Of a stretch of 64,000 bases of DNA, positions 10,856-21,800 are shown piece after piece. The translations under genes and the position numbers were made by a program. The notes under the pieces were generated by a model. It saw only the letters and a program-made list of their open reading frames with translations. It was not told the origin of the DNA and did not search any database. Source of the DNA: Polytrichum commune (Eukaryota; Streptophyta; Polytrichopsida; Polytrichales; Polytrichaceae); the NCBI GenBank assembly GCA_950295325.1, contig OX485805.1, forward strand, positions 46,276,758-46,340,757. The letters run 5' to 3'. The first letter of the stretch is position 1. Each line of letters starts with the position of its first letter.

Positions 10856-13575
10856 ATAAGTTTTTTTAAAAAAATATTTTTGTGACCATATCAACAGAAA
10901 AAATCAACAAAATTGTGTTACATCATGTCCAGGTCAACGCGTCCTAAGTAACAACCGCGACCAACGCCTTTCTGTTGATCCGGACGCAAAATTTTCTACT
11001 AGTGTTAGCATTATGTGATGCTAGAATCTACCATGTATCGTCCAATGACAATGATGTCACTCGTGCTGCAATCCACTTAGGATGTCACAATCATCCAGTA
11101 TCTCAAGGAACATGTCAAGATTCCATGGACATTATGTATGATTGTGTTGCCGAGGAAGTCCAGAAGACTCCTAATGCAAAGAACTCTGCTATCATCATGG
11201 CGGCAAGTAAGAACTATCTTGCGGATGCCTTGATTCGTCCAACTCCAGGCGGAAGCAATCTTCAAGGAGCATCTATGGATGTTGTTATGGACCAGTTTGA
11301 GACGCTTACTTCACCAAACTTACGCAACTTCGTATATGGAACAAAGAGATTCTTCCGTCAGGGGAGAGGAGTTACAGATAGCATTCTCGAACTCAAAGAC
11401 TACTCCAACTTTGTTTTCATCCACCAAAATCAATTTCCAGGTCAAAACAAGAGAAAGGTATTTGTTTTCAAGATGTCCGTGGACCGTCCAGGGAGTGGTG
11501 TGGACTTGGTGAAGCGCATGCAGCCCGGCGGTGACCTTCAAGATTGTTGGGTCATGTTCGACCATGTGAAGCGTGTTTCTAGTTGGACTACTATGGCATG
11601 CCATGTCTACGACAACAAGTACTGTAAGGTAATGACCATTGCCCTTTGTGATATGCAATCTGAGGATGCAGAAGCCCAAGAGTTGTTTTGGCTTCATCTG
11701 AACGAAGTTATGCGGAAAAATGGATTAGAGACTACAAACTTCAAGGGCTTCATGGCTGATAGTGCTGGAGCCAATTGGCACGCCGTTCGCAAAGTATATG
11801 GCAACGGAGATCCCAACAAATGCATGGAGAACCGGGAGCGGACATGTTTGTTTCACTGGACAAAGTGCCTTCAAAGAGCCACCTCTAAAAACATTCTACC
11901 GGGTTTTCAAGACCAACACATCGCTATGTGCAAAGTCTGGAAGGATGCTAAGTCTCAAGAAGAAGCAGAAGCGCAGTATAACGTCATTCGGGGTTGGTGG
12001 CTTTCATCTGGTGCTACAACAGAGGATGGAAGGCGTTCTCTAAATGACTGGATGGCATTCTGGCACTTTCGCTACAGACAGTGGGGCGGCTCTATGCAAC
12101 TTGTAAGTTTGTGCATCATTTCACATGTTTTAACACACTAAACCTTCACTGTAATTCATATCGTTAGGCCATTACTCATCTTTGCATGTGGTTTCTCCAG
12201 GACCTCACTCTTGACGAGAGGGCGGACATGCCTTCTTGCAATCTAGCGGAAACTGTCCACAACAGATGGCTGCAACAGTCCGGAAACACAATGACATGTT
12301 TGTACGAGCTAGGCTACGGTGGACGATCTCGTTCGTGCTTTCATGCAGATTACAAGCTACCGATTTTGGTTGAAAGGGGGGAAGGGAGGAAAGGGACCAG
12401 ACAAATCTGAACTTCGTTTACGCCATGCACAACGCTCTGAAGACCCTAAGCTAATAGCTGAGGCGGTTAACTCTTACCCTGGGGCTGCAGATCTATTGAC
12501 CAAGAAAGGAGGCCTTGAGGGCGCAGAGATTTTTGGGTCCACAAAACGAAAGTTAGATTTGCCACCAGGATCAAGTCATGATTCGCATCGGTCGGATACA
12601 GTGAATTACTCTATTCCACGTGATGGTACCAGGTCCACTAAAGCACGCATTAAGGAGGCTCTATCTAAACCTGACTCGGGCATCCAACACACTACCTCCG
12701 TTTTGGAAACCAACTGCGATCCTTCGAAGTGGCATATTGCCCGTCTTTCAAGAAAATCCGCACGGAAATGCCAGGCCATGTGTGCTCATACTAATGAGAA
12801 ATGCGATACCAGAGTAGGACGAGGTCCACATGGCACCCCTGCCCCTACGTATGTTGGCGATAAGAAGGGGTACAAAACTCATCGAACTATTTCTACAGAA
12901 TTTTGGTTTTGTGCAGATGACATTAATCGATGTGTGAAGGGGACCAAGAAATCCTTTGTGGTAGGTTGGCCATCTGTTCCTATGACCTGGCTTGTGAAGA
13001 AGGGTACAAACTTAACTATGAAGGAAATCTTGGCTCTAGAAGAGGCAGGTTTCCAACTCCAACAACGTGGTGCCTTATCTCCGCGCCGTCAATTCCATAA
13101 TGCAGCAAACATGCCACTTCCAAGATCACATTTCCCAACTCCTGTGAATCCAGACTCACATCCTACAACTCGAGACGGTTTTGCCATCAGAAGAAGCTCA
13201 GATGCACCCACTCCTGAGCATCGCAATAAGTGGAGCAGTGCAGGACTTATGAACAATTGTCATGTGACAAGCGTTACGTCCATACCATACCCTGCATATG
13301 GGTGTGTTATATCCATGGATAGTGGTAATGGAAAGGTGTATTGTATTACCATCACTGATTTACCGGGATGTACCTGCCCCAATTTCATGAAGATGACATC
13401 AGAGACCTTAGGAAAGAAGGGTTAATGGAGGTATTGCAAGCATGTGTACTACATCTTTCGCTATTTCTGCAAGATGGATTACAAAGTGGACACTTTCATG
13501 CACGCACCCAGCTTTAGCTACAATGGGGTTATGCATATTTTAGAACTTGCTAAAGTTGTTGAACCACTTGTGTAG

Positions 13576-14200
13576 TTCCTTGACTTCCTTCATGCTTCAA
13601 GGTGCTTGGTAGTGATCTTTTTAGTTCGTGAATCCCATCTTCAAATAGCGGAATTGATTTGAATTGCCTTTGATTTGTATTTGAATCTGCACATTATTAA
13701 AAGATCATATTTATGAAACCATGAATTTTCCAATCTTGGATACAAAAGGATTGCCATGAAAATGACTATTTTTCTCTATTTTTTATTCTCAATTGTGACT
13801 ATAGAATATTCTTGTCTCGGATCCGAAAGGACTTGGACAAAAAAAATTCATTTTTTTTATCTGTTTTCCTTTTTTTGAGTTTTCGTGGATAAATACTTAA
13901 AATTTTAATTTACATTCTTATCCCTTATTTTATGTTCCCTATTATTTTGGAAGTTTTTTTTCTAAATTTTTTTTTCGTTTTCTTCCGTTTCTTTTTATGG
14001 ATGGTTTTTTCAAAAGTTTATAATTTCTTCCACTCCACGGTTATAGGCACCATCCACAGTTAAACGTACCATCTACTTTTAGTCATATTTGTAAAGAAAC
14101 TATATGAAGAGTCCTACTCGGTGTAAGAATTAAGTCAAATATTCTGATTTTTTTTCAAAAATTTCAAATTTTCTGCTCACCGCTCGCCGCTCACTGCTCA
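13576..14200. other. AT-rich non-coding stretch with a partial palindrome
   Basis: Contains long T-rich runs and, at about 13812-13826, TTGTCTCGGATCCGA, a copy of the palindrome lacking the last five bases of its right arm. Near 14175-14205 a CCGCTC(A/G)C short repeat occurs. Confidence 0.5.
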
Positions 14201-14226
14201 CCGCTCACAAGATAGCGTCGCTGACT

Positions 14227-14427
14227 GTGAACCATGACTTGGAGGAGAATGTTGAAGAAGAAGATATTTCTGATCCAACCATACCATTCATGAATGTGGT
14301 TGAGAAATGCTTGGATGCAAATATTGAAGCACCAACATCATCATTTGTACATGGAGCAACAACAAAGAAGAGAAAGAATACATCTAAAAAGATTGACAAG
14401 AGAGGTAAACAGAAAACCTTAACCTAG
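14227..14427 (+). CDS. Unrecognised acidic-then-basic open frame
   Basis: Reads MNHDLEENVEEEDISDPTIP, with a basic tail KKRKNTSKKIDKRGK. A GTAAAC after AGAG near 14404 could be a splice donor. There is no family match and no strong start context. It may be an isolated exon or a chance frame. Confidence 0.2.
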   Translation: MNHDLEENVEEEDISDPTIPFMNVVEKCLDANIEAPTSSFVHGATTKKRKNTSKKIDKRGKQKTLT

Positions 14428-15624
14428 TGAGTTTTAGGTAGACATACTTTATAAAATAGTTCATTTAGATGTACTATCAAGGTCTAAAAATGGATTGATG
14501 GACCATGGAGTTATGTAAATGTGACAAGTAATGAAACATACCTTTGGAGTTGATGTCTTTTATTCAATGTTGTCTCCTAAACTTGTGTCATGGGAAGGAA
14601 ATGACAGCAACAATCAATGATTTTCAGATAATAGTCCAGGTGGTCATTTCCATGTATAAACAGGTAAGCAAATATTTACAAATGGAAGGGTTTTTCTTTC
14701 TTTTCTTCCAAATACTGCATTTACTGAAGAAAAGAATTCAAAGTGTAAGTTATTTATTTCATTGGCAAGACTCCAGAGGTACATTAAACTTAGGGTACCT
14801 GGTCCCACCACAATTGCAAATGAAATATGTAAACAAGGTGGTAGATAAACAACTCAATCACAATTTTGAAGGATGGACAGAAGACCCACTGAAAGCAGCA
14901 GCTACATGCTAGCTTGAGCCAATTGTTGGTAGTGCTTGTTGTCCTGTCACAGTTGTAACTTCCACAAAATTGTTTGTGACTCGTGACAACATACCTTCGA
15001 CTAACCAACCTTTTCCATCAAAAAGCTCAATCCTGCAAATAAATGCTAATCAACTTTAGCCTCAAATTTATACACAACCATAAATTGCGAGCCTTTCTTA
15101 CAGTCCAAATCAAAGTCCCACTGCTCTATAAAGACCCCTCAGAGAACATGTTATCCATTGCCCGAACAATTTCCATCAATCTTCTCAACGGTGGCAATTT
15201 CTCAGAAATTGTGCGATCTTGTTGATCTTTTTTTCATAAACAAGCTATGTAAGTCTTCTTTAGTCTCAACGGTCCCAATCGTGAAAATTACCCCACACTA
15301 ATAAGAAATTGAGCTTGCTACAAGAGCTAATCAAGAAAACATGACCTAAGCTAAAACACCCCTGGTCCTTTAGGGGTTAAGAATCTAACATAAGGTGCCC
15401 ATGAGCTCTAGTTTTCCCTTGCTCCTCACATTTGTGGTAAAACCTAAACATATGTATAGGTGGAATCTTTCCATTTCCCAAGGGTTAATCCAGTTACACA
15501 ATGTTGAACTCAACTTCCACAGTTGCCAAAAACTGAGGACCACCTTTTTGCAGTTCAAATATCAATATCTCTTTGTAGACTAGCAAATAATTGTAACGTA
15601 ATTCAGATGGTAGCAAAACATTTC

Positions 15625-15935
15625 ACTAGCATCTGAAATCTCCAATTTGAATAAAACGTCTGCAACTTGCTGCCTATGTAACACTATGTAACTAAGCATT
15701 TGGGACAGACGAATAAACAAGAAGCTGCTGTCTAAGTCATCCAACATTCAACCTAATTCAAGTATGGCATTGTTATGTGATAATCACGAGAATCTGAAAT
15801 GTCCAATTTGACTAGAACTTTTGCAACACACCACATGTGTAACACAATTTAACTAAGCATTTTGAAAAGAAGAAGAAACAAGAAGCTGCCTGTCTAAGTA
15901 CCTGTCATCAACATTCAACCTAAGCACTCTTGTCA
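15625..15935. repeat. ~160-bp tandem duplication spanning an intron-exon edge
   Basis: 15625-15780 and 15785-15935 share AACTAAGCAT, AAACAAGAAGCTGC, CTGTCTAAGT and AACATTCAACCTAA in the same order. The second copy includes the 3' end of exon 3 of the RsmE-like gene and its donor; the first is a decayed copy without the donor. Confidence 0.7.
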
Positions 15936-16254
15936 TGTGCCAAAATTCATCCCCTGCCACTTGAACCACCGAACCCTACACGCCCAGAATGTCCCCACCT
16001 CTGTTGTGAGTGCTCGGTTTTTGTGTGTTAGCGGCAAGTGACCATACCATATCTGCTGACAAACTCAGACCTCCCCAAAGCTGAGGGAACACTACTTGAG
16101 AAGAAAGTTGTAGTAGCATTAATTTCTTGCAATTGGTGGGTTTACCTTCATAGTTGGTAATGCATCAATGTGGAATCGTGGGAGACCGCCTCTTGGAGTG
16201 CCTGCACTGAGTAGCGAAATCTTGTCTGCTTTCATGTTTGAGTCCTGAGGAGGG

Positions 16255-17045
16255 GGCAAAACATCTCCGAGTCAGAATAATTCTTCTTCAGAGCAACCCT
16301 AGAGCAGACAGTCAAGAAGTTGGTTGAAATGTTTTGCACTTTTGAAAATATTGTAAAAACCTTAGTACTTCAAATAAAAAAACACTAGATCTTGAACGAT
16401 TTGGCTAAAATCTCATCCAAGTTCTGCCTAAAGTTCTCATCCTTATGGAACTTGTTACAAGCACTTCAAGCAAAAACCCAACACTTTCATGTCGGAGTCA
16501 TGAGGAGGGGGAAGCACATCACCGAGTTAGAATTTATCCTTCTAGAGCACCTTGGAGCAGCACGGTCAAGAAGTTGATTGACATGTTTTTAACCTTTGAA
16601 AACATTCAGAGAACCCTAGAACTTGAAATTCAGAATCTTGGTATGATTTGGCTAAAACCATATCCAAGTTTCTGCCTAGTACTCTCATCCTTGTGCAACA
16701 TTCTACGCAGCAACCCAACAGTCCAGTGGATTCCAGATTGCTGCCTGCATCACTCAAAATCCTTCTAGAGTCGGATTAATCCTTCTGGAGCGACCCTAGA
16801 GCAGCACAGTCAAGAAGTGGGTTGGGATGTCTTGTACCTTTGAGAACATTTAATTTAACCCTAGACCTTCGAATGTGATTGAAAACCCTACAACCAGACA
16901 CTTCGGAACTTAATATCATTTCCCTAAAATCATATCCAAGTTTCTGCCTACAACTCTCATCCTTGTTCAACATTTGACATTCAACATCCAGCAATGAAAT
17001 TACAGCACTATGTTCTAGAATTTCTGAATATCTGAAGAAGGACCT
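16255..17045. repeat. Three degenerate ~255-bp tandem repeats in intron 1 of the RsmE-like gene
   Basis: The phrases CCTAGAGCAG-CAGTCAAGAAGT and ATCCAAGTTTCTGCCTA then CTCTCATCCTTGT recur at about 16300/16410, 16555/16660 and 16795/16930. They add about 800 bp to the intron. Short frames here are repeat shadows. Confidence 0.75.
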
Positions 17046-17519
17046 TATATTATTACCTCCGAGGAGCAAGCTGTGGCATGAACAGATTGCCGGCTGCAAG
17101 GCGCAATTCCTCTTGAAATCGGGTTTTGTTGAATGATGAAGCTTCTAAGCCCAGGATTTGGCCGTAATGCTAGAGCAGAATTAGCCCCCACATTGTTGCA
17201 TAAATGTTGTTCAAATGCATACTTGTGATGCCCAACATGAAAGTGCATACCTCCACGGTGATGTCGCCCATGGCGGTGTGGAGGACCACCTGGGGAGCCT
17301 CGAGGTCTGCCAACTAGGGTTTCAGAAGGAGGGCGCGATGACGGAGGCGGGGGCGGGAGCGGAAAGATGTGACAACGGACAGATTTCGACGAGTCCGCCA
17401 ACGATTATTTTGCTTTTCGACAGCTCGGCCTTTTAATAATAATAAAAATTCGACAATTATTTAAATAATTTAATTATCGTCGAAACTGGCCTATCACATA
17501 CGGTAGTATACAACATCGG

Positions 17520-17712
17520 GCAATCCGACGTGAATTTGGCCCTACCTTGCTCAAGGATCCCCTTGATGCAAGGTGGGGTTTTACTGCCTACCTTGCAGTA
17601 GGCGGGCTCTTGGTTGTTTCGTCAAGTAGAGAGAAGATTTCACAGTTGGGAATCGAACCGCCAACCCCTCCGTTTGGATTTGGGCACCTCTCCACTGTCA
17701 TCCGGTAGTTTA
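17520..17712 (-). mobile_element. tRNA-derived SINE at the left edge of duplication copy A
   Basis: On the minus strand an A-box-like TGACAGTGGAGAGG is followed by a perfect B box (plus-strand GGAATCGAACC at 17649-17659). The element lies at the very start of the duplicated segment and is shared with copy B, so it was present before duplication and may have supplied the breakpoint. Confidence 0.6.
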
Positions 17713-18131
17713 GGGTCATCTCAAACCATATACGAATGCATTTTTTTGTAATTGGTGACCACTTTCAATGAATCCGATTACCGTGCTTACCCTTTGAATA
17801 TCCGTGGTTATTGTGACTACCCTCTGGCTATGTGTGGAAATCGGAGTGATTAACCTTTGAATATCCGTGATTATCCACCACTACCCATTGGATATCCACG
17901 GAAATTGGTTTGATTACCATTTGAATGTCCTTGGTCATTTGTAATTGCCCCTTGGATACCTATAGGAATATCTAAAGGGTGATTCAATTACCTAATCTAG
18001 CTCAACCTCCAGACTTTACAAGGATAGCCTCAACCTGACCTGCTAAGAATTCAAATAACCTTCAATACCCCTAACCTTCATTTGCAAGAACTTCTTTCTT
18101 GAAAGGATTATTCTTATCCTTCACTTGTTGG

Positions 18132-18541
18132 CACGGGTAGATCACTCCATTGTCAAGTTGAACACCACGTGCGACCAAAAAAAATCTTCTTTTGGTAAGT
18201 TGCACCACCAAAATGGGTCAAAATTATATTAATTTTTTTTCATGAGTAGATATACACAGTACCTATGACATAGTTAAAAATAGAAACTAAATTTGATGAT
18301 TTATCTTTTTCATTAAACATACCATTTCTAACTAGAATGACACGGAATTGAACTAAACAAATTACTAAAAAAAATAAAGATGACTAAAAAATTCAAAAAA
18401 ATATACAAAAGATACTATCAATGGTTATGTATATGTAGAAAAAATATCATAAATTTTAAAATTATATATGGCATGTAATATAGGGGTAGCAAACTTTGTC
18501 CGCAAGTGGTGTCAACTTGACAATGAAGTGACCTCCCCGTG
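18132..18541. mobile_element. hAT-like MITE with 8-bp target duplication, copy A only
   Basis: Terminal inverted repeats pair CACGGGTAGATCACTCCATT (then GTCAAGTTG) with CACGGGGAGGTCACTTCATT (then GTCAAGTTG) over more than 40 bp. The 8-bp CTTGTTGG at 18124-18131 repeats at 18542-18549. Copy B has the single uninterrupted CTTGTTGG at 39214-39221. The 410-bp body is non-coding. Confidence 0.9.
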
Positions 18542-18835
18542 CTTGTTGGCCACCTTGAAGAAGACGTTAACTCGCGTTTCCATGGGTGCTCAATATTATT
18601 AACCACTTGACATTGATATGTACATGCAAACTTGTCTATAACTAAATGTCATCAATTGTGTTAATTACCGTAATGAGTTCCTTGGGGTCCTAAACTTCAA
18701 CTATCTGCATACATAAAAGGTTGCAAGTATGCAAAAACATGTGGTTTCACTTGGTCCAATCTCTCCAGAACAACTCCAAATTTAAAATACTATACAACCT
18801 GATCTTTTATTTTTCCTTGGCAAAGAAAATCTATC

Positions 18836-21800
18836 CTACTTCAAATCGTAACCTAGAAATTGTGGCACACTCAATGTACCTAAAACTCGAAGGTTATATC
18901 CAGGATCATTGATTAAGTAGTGTCTAGGTGCTAGGAGAGCTTTCTCCGCGTCTTTGCGCGCTTCGTTTTTGTGACGTAGCTTGAAGTTCACATATGCTCG
19001 ATGCTTTAGAGCTTCATAATCATCCACCGGTTCGCCCAACTTAGAAGCACGGTTTAGATCCTCCAATGCCTCTTCATAATTGCCCATGAGCTCTTTTAGT
19101 ACACCTCGCTCTTGCCAAGCAAATTGATTATTTGGATCCGCTTCCAGTGCCCGATTAGCACTTTCAAGTGCTCCACTATAATCCCCTATCATTGTTTTGG
19201 CAAAACATACGTTCCTACACACATTTTGCAGAAGGAGGATTTCTAGTGAATATGTGAATTGAAAATTTTCTAACCAAATAATCATATGTGAGCAGTGTTC
19301 CAATTGGGGCCATTTCCTAGGTAGAGGAGGCCCTTAGTTAATTTAGAAATGCAATACCAACAATTTTTGAGAGCGAAGGGGCAATAAGAGGGGGTATGGA
19401 AGCAAAATTGGGGTTGGGACTTGCTAGCTTGTGTGCTCATTCGTTGGACAATCACGACCATTGAAACTAAATGAAGGGTTGCATTGGACAACCGAAGTTG
19501 TCAATGAGTATTTCATGTGTTAAGAAGTAGGTGCATGTTCTTTAATGTTGGTTATCTCATTGCTTCTTGCATCCCTCTACTCTTCCTCTAGAATTTTCCT
19601 TCTCTCCAATTTATAGGGTATTGGGAAGGGGGGTCCACTAATGGAACAAAAGTGGGTGAAATAAGTAGAGAAAATATTGTGCATGTAATTAACGACACAA
19701 GTGAAACCTAGCAAAGTTTAAGGTGTAAAGGTCTTACAATTTATGAATATTGTCATTATCCGGATCATCGAAGTCGGCCGACTCAAAATCTGCAAGGGCT
19801 TCCTTGTAGAGTTCGAGTTTCATGTTGACTTTCCCCCGGGCCACCTTTGCTGCGATCGAATTCAACTGGACCTTGTTATACTTCTCAGGGTCCATATAAG
19901 TCAGTATACGAATGGCTCCACATTGCATATCATCATCGACGTCGTCATGGAGGAAATTCTCCAATGTGGCCATGATCTCTGGATTTTGAGTTGAAATGAA
20001 GGCCCGGTTCATCTTGTTGGCAGCAACGAGAGTCGACAAGCAAGTGATCAACCCATCCAGTGCCAAAAACTCATCTTCCTTGCCATGATTGGCTTCCAAA
20101 TGCCGGCCAAGTACGGAAACCACGCTGGTCGAATTCATGAGTTTTAGCGAAGTCTCCTCGTCGTCTGCAATACTTGACAAGGCATAAGCCACTCTGGTTT
20201 TTAACCAAGGCTCATCTTTGGGTTGGTCCATATCAAGTGCACTCACCAATGTGTCGATAAGCCCTTCGATGCTCACGATTTTGATTCGAGCGCTTTTGGA
20301 TTTCGCCAAATCACCTAAGCACTCAATAGCGAACGAGTGAATCTTAATATCGATCTTGTCCGGTTGAAGTATGGTTTCTAGTAGTGTTTGTAGCACAAAA
20401 ACATTGTCCAAAATGGAGTCGCAATTCGCAGGATGGGCGAGGCTAGATAATGCCCAAAGCGCTATGATTTTTAGGTCATCCGGTACTTTGGGTGAGAGCA
20501 TATTGACCAACCTTTCGTGAGTGAGTCTTGTGTGTATGGTCAATTTGGGCTGCTCCTCCGTATTCCAAACCCACGACATAGCTATCAAAGCTACAGAAAC
20601 ATGAGTGAATGTTTCCTTCGCTTCGAGTAATTGTGCACAACTCTGATCATCCAACTCCATGTGAGTGATGAACCTCATAATGACCTGCAAAGCAATAGTA
20701 GTAAAATTGATCAGTCTTTATATGTATCGTGAATAATAAGAAGTCCTCATAATAGCAAGAGGAGGATTCTTATAGAGAAGTTCATATTACACTGACTATG
20801 GTAAACACTGTGGGTCATACTATTGAGCTTATTTCCACATGTGGATGCACAATGTGTACACCAAAAAGTTCGGGGATAATATTGTGGATGCACAATATTT
20901 AACATAAGAGCTTCGCGCTGTAGAGTACAATATATCTTTTGGATTGATAGTAGTGGGCAATAAAAAGACTTAAAACTTAGAGGGAGGAAGTGGGCACATC
21001 ACGGGGCAATGACAAGTGTAAATAGGGCTAAACACAAATACTTGCACGATGCTCCATATTGTGGGTCACATTACACGGTTGCCAGGGTCAGTCACACTAA
21101 AACATCCGCCCCCGATATTCAACATAATTTGTACAATCATGACAAAGATACAAATGTCAAAGTACATCAGTGACCCAATTCCAACACAAGCAGACAACTA
21201 TGTCCTTCAAAAAAATTACTGATGGCATTATGCTAAGCATCAAAAAGACAACACTATCTGGATTTTGTATTCTGGTTTTTTCGGGGCTGGGGCAGATTGT
21301 GTAACCAGTTTACATCACAAAGGAACTTGGAATTTCGTTGATCATATCAAAATCACGAAATGTTGAAATTTCATGAACTCAACATGCATTGACTCCAAGT
21401 GATGGATTTGCTACTTTTCAATAACTTCCGTGAAATGAATCAAGCACATTAAGCTTCTCAAGTGCTCAACGTGTCAATTACAGGTACTTCAGAGATTATT
21501 TGTGCTAGATCTCAATTCAAGTAAAATGGTATAAGGGGTCACGGGAGGCGTATTCACATCACCTTTGACACAAGCTGGTGACTTCGTATTTTCCGTTTGT
21601 CTCCATTTTGTGAAGGTAGTAAAATGTGGACAAAATGTTCAATGGCTTCCTTTAGGTCCTCGATCCTTTCGTGTTGCTCGAGTGGAAGATTGAGCGTCTT
21701 TGAGACCTCCATTATCGTCTTGGAAGCCTCAGTAGTGAAGATATCCTTCTTTGGGTTGGCATAGAGAACAGAAAGGGCTCTCGCGAGTTTGCTCTCTTCG

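Larger units (their letters stand above)
9894..11004. mobile_element. Non-autonomous CACTA (EnSpm) element with TTA target duplication
   Basis: The ends are CACTACTAGAAAAT and, inverted, CACTAGTAGAAAAT, the standard CACTA terminus. The 3-bp TTA at 9891-9893 repeats at 11005-11007. Removing the element and one TTA rejoins the MULE-like reading frame without a change. Subterminal sequences on both sides repeat ATCAACA and GATCCGG motifs, the usual transposase-binding layout. The 1,111-bp body encodes nothing and carries an AT microsatellite and a SINE. Confidence 0.9.
8841..13575 (+). pseudogene. MULE-like transposase gene with SWIM-type zinc finger, disrupted
   Basis: The start is ATG 8841 or, more likely, 8883 (MASLRSHAGG). 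Coding sequence runs to 9893, is split by a CACTA element, resumes at 11005 in the same frame (CLALCDARIYHV), and splices from 12102 to 12201. FMADSAGANWHAVRKVYG and the following CLFHWTKCLQRAT match the late catalytic region of Mutator-like transposases in layout. The C-terminus has CTCPNF then YCKHVYYIF, the spacing of a SWIM zinc finger. Three lesions kill it: the CACTA insertion, one extra G near 12312 that shifts frame, and a TAA (13423-13425) inside the SWIM motif. After the TAA the frame stays open to TAG at 13573-13575. The N-terminal region has no recognised domain. A domesticated FAR1-like relative is an alternative. Confidence 0.65.
14909..17401 (-). pseudogene. RsmE-like 16S rRNA methyltransferase gene, truncated to its N-terminal part
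   Basis: Four exons splice in phase: 17057-17401 (ATG 17399-17401), 16146-16244, 15902-15975 and 14909-15032. Exon 1 encodes a long Pro/Arg/Ser/Gln-rich leader such as SFIIQQNPISRGIAPCSRQS, plausible as an organelle transit peptide. The next exons give TPRGGLPRFHIDALPTMK, then VVQVAGDEFWHMTRVLRLNV, then DDRIELFDGKGWLVEG, which match the N-terminal PUA-like domain of RsmE (m3U1498 methyltransferase). The frame then meets TAG at 14909-14911. I find no exons for the SPOUT catalytic domain downstream, so this copy cannot methylate unless a distant exon is used. Introns contain tandem repeats, and part of exon 3 is duplicated. Assignment to the RsmE family is from motifs only. Confidence 0.6.

Noticed and set aside
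17249-17304. A frame reading VVLHTAMGDITVE, like the start of a cyclophilin
   Set aside because: No cyclophilin continuation follows, and a different frame of the same strand joins in phase to the RsmE-like exons.
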